The notes under the pieces are model-generated. The model had not been told where the DNA came from. It saw only the letters and a list, made by a program, of their open reading frames with translations, and ran no database searches. From Agrobacterium vitis (GTDB lineage Bacteria; Pseudomonadota; Alphaproteobacteria; Rhizobiales; Rhizobiaceae): a stretch of DNA of 64,000 nucleotides. Below are positions 59,802-64,000 of the stretch, in pieces. The stretch spans positions 3,049,001 through 3,113,000 of the forward strand of contig NZ_CP146242.1 of NCBI RefSeq assembly GCF_037039395.1, written 5' to 3'. The stretch's first letter is position 1, and every line of letters begins with the position of its first letter. The position numbers and the translations under genes were made by a program.

Positions 59802-60981
59802 TGGCCCAGATCCTCGACCAATACGGCAATCCGATCAGCAGCGGCCAGATCAGACAAGAGCAGGCGGCACCTACGGTGACCGGTGTTCGCCGTCCTGTCG
59901 GCAATCATCAGGCCCCGGGGCTGACACCACCGAAGCTGGCGCGCATCCTTCGGGAATCGATCGACGGCGATCCGGAGCGGTATCTGGAACTGGCCGAAGA
60001 CATGGAAGAGCGCAACGAGCATTATGCTGGCGTGCTTGGCGTGCGAAAGCGCCAGGTCGCGGGCCTGGAGATTACAGTCGAGGCCGCCAGCGATAGTGCC
60101 GATGATGTCGCGGCAGCCGATCTGGTGCGTGACGTCATCGGGCGCGACGATCTTGAAGACGAGCTGTTCGACATTCTCGACGCGGTCGGCAAAGGCTTTT
60201 CCGCCACCGAAATCATCTGGGATACGTCCGAGGGCCAGTGGACGATCGAGGCGCTGAAATGGCGCGATCCGCGCTGGTTCGTGTTTGATCGAGACGATGG
60301 CGAGACGCTCCGGCTGCGCGGTCTTGCAGGCGATGAGGATCTCTGGCCGGCGAAGTGGATCGTCCACAAAGCCAAGATCAAGTCCGGCCTTCCGATCCGA
60401 GGCGGCTTGGCGCGGTCGGCGGCCTGGGCCTATCTGTTCAAGACCTTCACGGCGACAGATTGGGCGATTTTTTGTGAGGCGTATGGGCAGCCGTTGCGCC
60501 TCGGCAAATATGGTTTAAGCGCTTCCGAAAAGGACAAGGAGGTCCTGCTGCGCGCCGTCAGCAGCATTGCGGCAGACTTTGCAGCCACCATCCCGGAAAG
60601 CATGGCGGTCGAGTTCGTGCAGGCTCAGCTCTCCGGCAGCATCGATCTTTATGAGCGGCGGGCCGATTGGCTCGACCGTCAGATCTCCAAGCTCGTGCTT
60701 GGTCAGACCGCGACGACTGATGCGCAGGCTGGCGGTTATGCCGTCGGCAAGGTGCATGACGGCGTGCGTGACGATATCGAGCGGGCCGATGCTCGGCAAC
60801 TGGCCTCGACGCTCAACCGCGACCTCGTCATTCCGCTGGTCGCGCTCAATTTGGGCTCGCGCAAAAAATACCCGAAGATCCGCATCGGTCGGCCGGATGA
60901 AACCGACGTCAACGATCTCGTTGCCAATGTTGTCAAGCTCGTGCCACTCGGGCTGAAGGTCGGCATGTCGACCATGCGAGA
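59801..60981 (+). pseudogene. Mu-like portal protein (DUF935), 5' part, interrupted by IS
   Basis: About 394 codons: MAQILDQYGNPISSGQ, then LRESIDGDPERYLELAEDME, ERNEHYAGVLGVRKRQVAGL and AYGQPLRLGKYGLSASEKDK, matching the DUF935 portal (Mu gp29) family. The gene is cut at the GAC codon (60980-60982) by IS110-family copy B. The continuation, reading IIKLGLPDPDADEELLVPQ, is at 62341 onward in the same phase, so removal of the IS would restore this junction. Confidence 0.85.
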
Positions 60982-62346
60982 CATATGTGGACACCCCCTC
61001 GGTCAAGCCTTTCTTCTGATCTTTTTGAACCCGGCTGGCTGCTCGCATATGTCCGGCCTCTCTGATGATCGGCCGAACGGCCGCGGGCCTTGATGAAATC
61101 CGCGGATCATGGTCCCAATCAAAAAAGCGCATTCTGCAGATGCAGTCTCGCGAACGGGTTGTCCTGATCCCCGGCGGAACCGGTATTCATCACGATCGTC
61201 TGGCAGGCCCTCCGAACTCGGTGACGCTGGTGCGTCGGTTTCTATGCGATGGCGTTTGTGTATACCGTCTGCCGAGTCATCACGGCCCATGCGATCCGCG
61301 CCATCTTGTTCGCCAGCGCCACGGTCGTCAGGCGCGGGGGCTTCGTTAACAACAATTTCCTGACCCACTCGATGAGCGGCCCGTGCATCTTATGCCTGAC
61401 ATGCCTGAGGACGGCTGTCGCGCCGACGATCAGCAGCGTTCGCAGATATCGGTTCCCGGCCTTCGTGATCCTGCCGAGGCGCTCTTTTCCTCCAGACGAA
61501 TTCGATCGTGGCGTCAGCCCGAGCCATGCGGCAAATTCTCGCCCCGACCTGAAGACTGACGCATCAGGCACCGTCGCCGCCAGTGCTGTGGCAGTGATGA
61601 CGCCGACGCCCGGGATCGTCGCAAGCCTGCGGCCTGCTTCGCTCGTTCGTTGCCATTCGCGTATCTTGGCTTCAAGTGTCCTGACCTCGGCGGTCAGGGA
61701 GTCGATTTGCCTGGCCAAGGATACGACAATGTCAGTCACGAGCGGCGGAACGTCCAGCTCTGTCGGCTCGTGTGCGAGCACCCGCTCGACGAGCTCTGCC
61801 GTTCTTTCGATCCCGACCGGCGCCACGATGCCGATCTCGGTGAGATGGCCTCGTAAGGCGTTCACCAGCATGGTCCTCTGCCGGATGAGGAGAGCACGCG
61901 ACTTGTGCACCATCAGGATCGACTGCTGCGACGCGGTTTTGATTGGAACGAACCGCATGGTCGGCCGGGTCACAGCCTCGCAGATCGCCTCGGCATCCAC
62001 CATGTCGTTCTTCCCCCGCTTCACGTACGGCTTCACATAAGCCGGCGCCATCAGCTTGACCTCATGGCCCATGCCTGTCAGTTCGCGAGCCCAGTGATGC
62101 GCGGAGCCGCACGCCTCCATGCCGATCAGACTCGGCTCCAGCTTGGCAAAGAATGCAAGAAGGTGTGTGCGCCGGAGTTTCTGAGCGATCACGACACGAC
62201 TGCTGTCATCAATGCCGTGAACCTGGAAGACATTCTTTGCAAGGTCGATTCCGATTGTCAGCCTGGACATCCCGTTTCCTTTCCAACGTTTGATTGGTCC
62301 CTGCCGATATTCTCGGCGGTAGTGGTGGGGGTGTCCACATCATCAA
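60982..62346 (-). mobile_element. IS110-family insertion sequence, copy B
   Basis: Second copy of the element at 21218-22582, exactly 39,764 bp away, same orientation and, as far as read, the same sequence. It is inserted in the portal gene. The left context is GCGAGA-CAT and the right CATCATCAAGC, matching the copy A target. Two identical copies point to recent movement. Confidence 0.93.
61242..62270 (-). CDS. IS110-family transposase (copy B)
   Basis: 342 residues, translation identical to the copy A enzyme: same GIDLAKNVFQVHG start, acidic residues and Transposase_20 domain. Apparently functional. Confidence 0.95.
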   Translation of the reverse strand: MSRLTIGIDLAKNVFQVHGIDDSSRVVIAQKLRRTHLLAFFAKLEPSLIGMEACGSAHHWARELTGMGHEVKLMAPAYVKPYVKRGKNDMVDAEAICEAVTRPTMRFVPIKTASQQSILMVHKSRALLIRQRTMLVNALRGHLTEIGIVAPVGIERTAELVERVLAHEPTELDVPPLVTDIVVSLARQIDSLTAEVRTLEAKIREWQRTSEAGRRLATIPGVGVITATALAATVPDASVFRSGREFAAWLGLTPRSNSSGGKERLGRITKAGNRYLRTLLIVGATAVLRHVRHKMHGPLIEWVRKLLLTKPPRLTTVALANKMARIAWAVMTRQTVYTNAIA

Positions 62347-62595
62347 GCTTGGCTTGCCGGATCCGGACGCGGACGAGGAGCTGCTCGTTCCTCAGGCGGC
62401 AGCGCCAGCACCATCGTCTGACCAGGAGGATGCTCCACCGCCGAAAGTCGCTGCGCAAAGTCAGATGGCGGGGAGCGATCAGGACGCGATCGATATGGCG
62501 GCTGCCAAGATCGCGGCCGAGGACTGGAAGGAAATGACCCCACCTGTCGTCGATGGTTTGGCTGATGCCTTGAGCAAGGTGACGACGCTGGAGGA
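62347..62595 (+). pseudogene. Portal protein, 3' fragment, truncated by deletion
   Basis: Continues the portal frame after the IS: LGLPDPDADEELLVPQAAAP, then AIDMAAAKIAAEDWKEMTPP and VDGLADALSKVTTLEE. From about 62595 the portal frame loses sense and a methylase frame begins. The rest of the portal and all head and tail genes that should follow are gone. Confidence 0.7.
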
Positions 62596-62967
62596 ACCCG
62601 GCTTGCTCCGCTCCTGGAAGATGTCCACGAGCGCCTATCTGGCGTCGTCATCGAGAACCTGGACTGCCTGGCCTTCATCAATCGGTATGACCGGCCGGGC
62701 GTGCTGTTCTATCTCGACCCGCCGTACTTCGGGTGTGAGAACGATTACGGCAAGGCGCTGTTCGAGCGGGATCAGTTCGAGGTTCTTGCAGGGCGCTTAA
62801 AGACCCTTCAAGGGCGGTTTATCTTGTCCATAAATGACCGTCCAGAGGTCCGGGAGATATTCGCAGGGTTCCCAGTTGAGGGGGCAGAGTTGTCCTACTC
62901 GGTGTCAGGCGGGAAGGGGATTGAGGCGCGGGAGTTGATTTATTGGGGTAGGGAGGGGTTCTGTTGA
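62596..62967 (+). pseudogene. DNA adenine methylase (D12 class), C-terminal fragment
   Basis: The frame reads RLAPLLEDVHERLSGVVIEN then RYDRPGVLFYLDPPYFGCEN, with the DPPY catalytic motif IV, and ends SGGKGIEARELIYWGREGFC. The N-terminal SAM-binding half is missing, replaced by the portal fragment in another frame; a stop (TGA) lies in this frame at about 62560. Dam-like methylases are common late genes of Mu-like phages, so both pieces probably belonged to one prophage that lost its middle. Confidence 0.75.
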
Positions 62968-63197
62968 GACGGGTGCTTGATGCCAGCTTTGCGCCTCCAT
63001 GTCTCTCGTTCGAGGCAGTTCGAAAATTGTTCGAAAGCTGGCGTCGTCCACGTTTCAGACGAGTGACCTTGACGAACAAGGTTCGTACAACTTTAAATGA
63101 CAACTTAGGTCGTCGTGGGGATGCCTGTAGTATTGGTAACCTACCGAGGCGCATAAATGGCAAAACTGCCAAAAAAGAATGGGGCTGCTTGCCAGAT
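62968..63197. other. Possible right edge of the prophage remnant
   Basis: About 230 bp without a gene between the methylase fragment and the Mrr-STAND gene. It contains an inverted pair around TTCGAAAATTGTTCGAA. The phage end cannot be located by eye. Confidence 0.35.
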
Positions 63198-64000
63198 ATG
63201 CCAGACTACGACTTCCATCAACTATCTCCACATGATCTTGAGGTTCTAACTCGCGATCTACTGCAGGCTCATTGGCGAGTCGATATTGAAAGCTTCAAGG
63301 GTGGCCGCGATGGCGGCATAGATCTGCGTTATGCCGCCGGGCCGTCGAAGACCATCATCCAAGTCAAGCATTACCTCCGTACTGGCCTAACGGGCCTGAT
63401 GCGTGATCTGAAGCCGGAAGCCATCAAGGTCCGACGTTTGGCTCCCTCACGGTACGTCGTTGTAACCTCTGTTCCGCTGTCGCCGGCGAATAAAGACGCG
63501 ATCGTCGAGATCATCGGCACCGAGTATTTAAAACCCCATGATATCATAGGACCAGAAGACCTCAATAATTTGATAGGCCAGCATTCCGATATTGAAGGTC
63601 GCCACTATAAGCTTTGGTTGGCAAGCCGAGGCGTCCTTGACCGGGTCATTCACAATGCGGCGCTCACCCGCAGCGAGTTCAAGGCGCGCCAAGTCTATCA
63701 ACAGGCGCGCCGGTACGTAGCGAGCGATACTTATCCGACAGCGCTACAGATGCTTGCAGACCAACGAGTAGTTATCATTGCCGGCCCACCAGGCGTCGGT
63801 AAGACGACGCTCGCAGATCTGTTGCTATATACGCACCTTGAGCAGTGCTACCAGGCTATCCTAATCCAGCGCGACGTCGAAGAAGGTGAAAAGCTATTCC
63901 AGCCCGGCTCACGGCAGATTTTTTATTTTGACGACTTCATGGGAGCGACTTTCGCTGGGGACCGTATCCACGGCTCCAATGATCGCGCGCTGCTCAATTT
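63198..64000 (+). CDS. Mrr-like nuclease fused to STAND-type NTPase, 3' end outside window
   Basis: ATG 63198 opens a frame that runs off the window; 267 codons are visible. The N-terminal domain is a PD-(D/E)xK restriction-endonuclease fold of the Mrr type: LEVLTRDLLQAHWRVDIESF, GGRDGGIDLRYA and TIIQVKHYL with the D and Q-x-K catalytic residues. After a helical linker comes a P-loop VVIIAGPPGVGKTTLADLLL and Walker B RQIFYFDDFMGATF of the novel-STAND (nSTAND3) kind. Fusions like this cut DNA when their sensor part detects phage protein in characterised Avs-type systems; the sensor would be in the missing part. Confidence 0.8.
   Translation, partial: MPDYDFHQLSPHDLEVLTRDLLQAHWRVDIESFKGGRDGGIDLRYAAGPSKTIIQVKHYLRTGLTGLMRDLKPEAIKVRRLAPSRYVVVTSVPLSPANKDAIVEIIGTEYLKPHDIIGPEDLNNLIGQHSDIEGRHYKLWLASRGVLDRVIHNAALTRSEFKARQVYQQARRYVASDTYPTALQMLADQRVVIIAGPPGVGKTTLADLLLYTHLEQCYQAILIQRDVEEGEKLFQPGSRQIFYFDDFMGATFAGDRIHGSNDRALLN

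Overview
The window looks like chromosomal DNA of a Rhizobiaceae alphaproteobacterium, closest in flavour to the Agrobacterium / Allorhizobium (A. vitis-like) group. This is judged from gene content and family style only, with no database search. Supporting signs are split carB/carA, a dnaG-rpoD pair, a bioY-bioB operon with BioR-type TTATMKATAA boxes, rhizobial palindromic repeats near 19.0 kb and 33.1 kb, and many LysR-regulated divergent pairs.

Positions 1-20 kb are mostly core chromosome: carB (3' end outside the window), a 2H/DUF1868 phosphoesterase, a glutathione S-transferase, a YpfJ-like zinc metallopeptidase, an aldo/keto reductase with a divergent LysR regulator, a MATE exporter behind an intrinsic terminator, carA, yqeY, bioB-bioY, dnaG and rpoD. 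From 19.74 to 20.01 kb lies a dense run of hairpins that looks like an unassigned structured RNA or leader.

Positions 20.5-24.1 kb hold a TIR-domain gene split by an IS110-family (IS1111-type) element. Positions 24-37 kb return to ordinary genes: a frameshifted M20 amidohydrolase, a DUF930 protein, a LysE/ArgO exporter with ArgP-like regulator, an H-NOX sensor translationally coupled to a GGDEF-EAL protein, YjbQ and an M19 dipeptidase. They end in an unusual pair: a GT41 (O-GlcNAc-transferase-like) TPR glycosyltransferase next to a Ser/Thr-rich protein built of 64 uninterrupted octapeptide repeats.

Positions 37.6-40.3 kb are an intact IS66 element with an 8-bp target duplication just upstream of glf (UDP-galactopyranose mutase), followed by a cold-shock gene. 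From about 42.5 to 63.0 kb there is a badly rearranged Mu-like prophage. The C-terminal part of a MuA transposase and MuB come first. An AT-rich cargo block follows: a KAP NTPase, an unknown possibly HEPN-like protein, and an AAA/DUF3696 ATPase with a partner gene split by an IS5 element. Then come the repressor with tandem operators, Ner, a ParB-like protein, a MuA N-terminal stub, gp27/gp28-like packaging genes, and a portal gene. The portal gene is broken by a second identical copy of the IS110-family element, and its far side is fused by deletion to the tail of a DNA adenine methylase.

The window closes inside a gene for an Mrr-like nuclease joined to a STAND-type NTPase. TIR, KAP, AAA/DUF3696 and Mrr-STAND genes together give the right half the look of an anti-phage defence island in and around a dead prophage. 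The two identical IS110-family copies, in the same orientation and 39,764 bp apart, bracket most of it.
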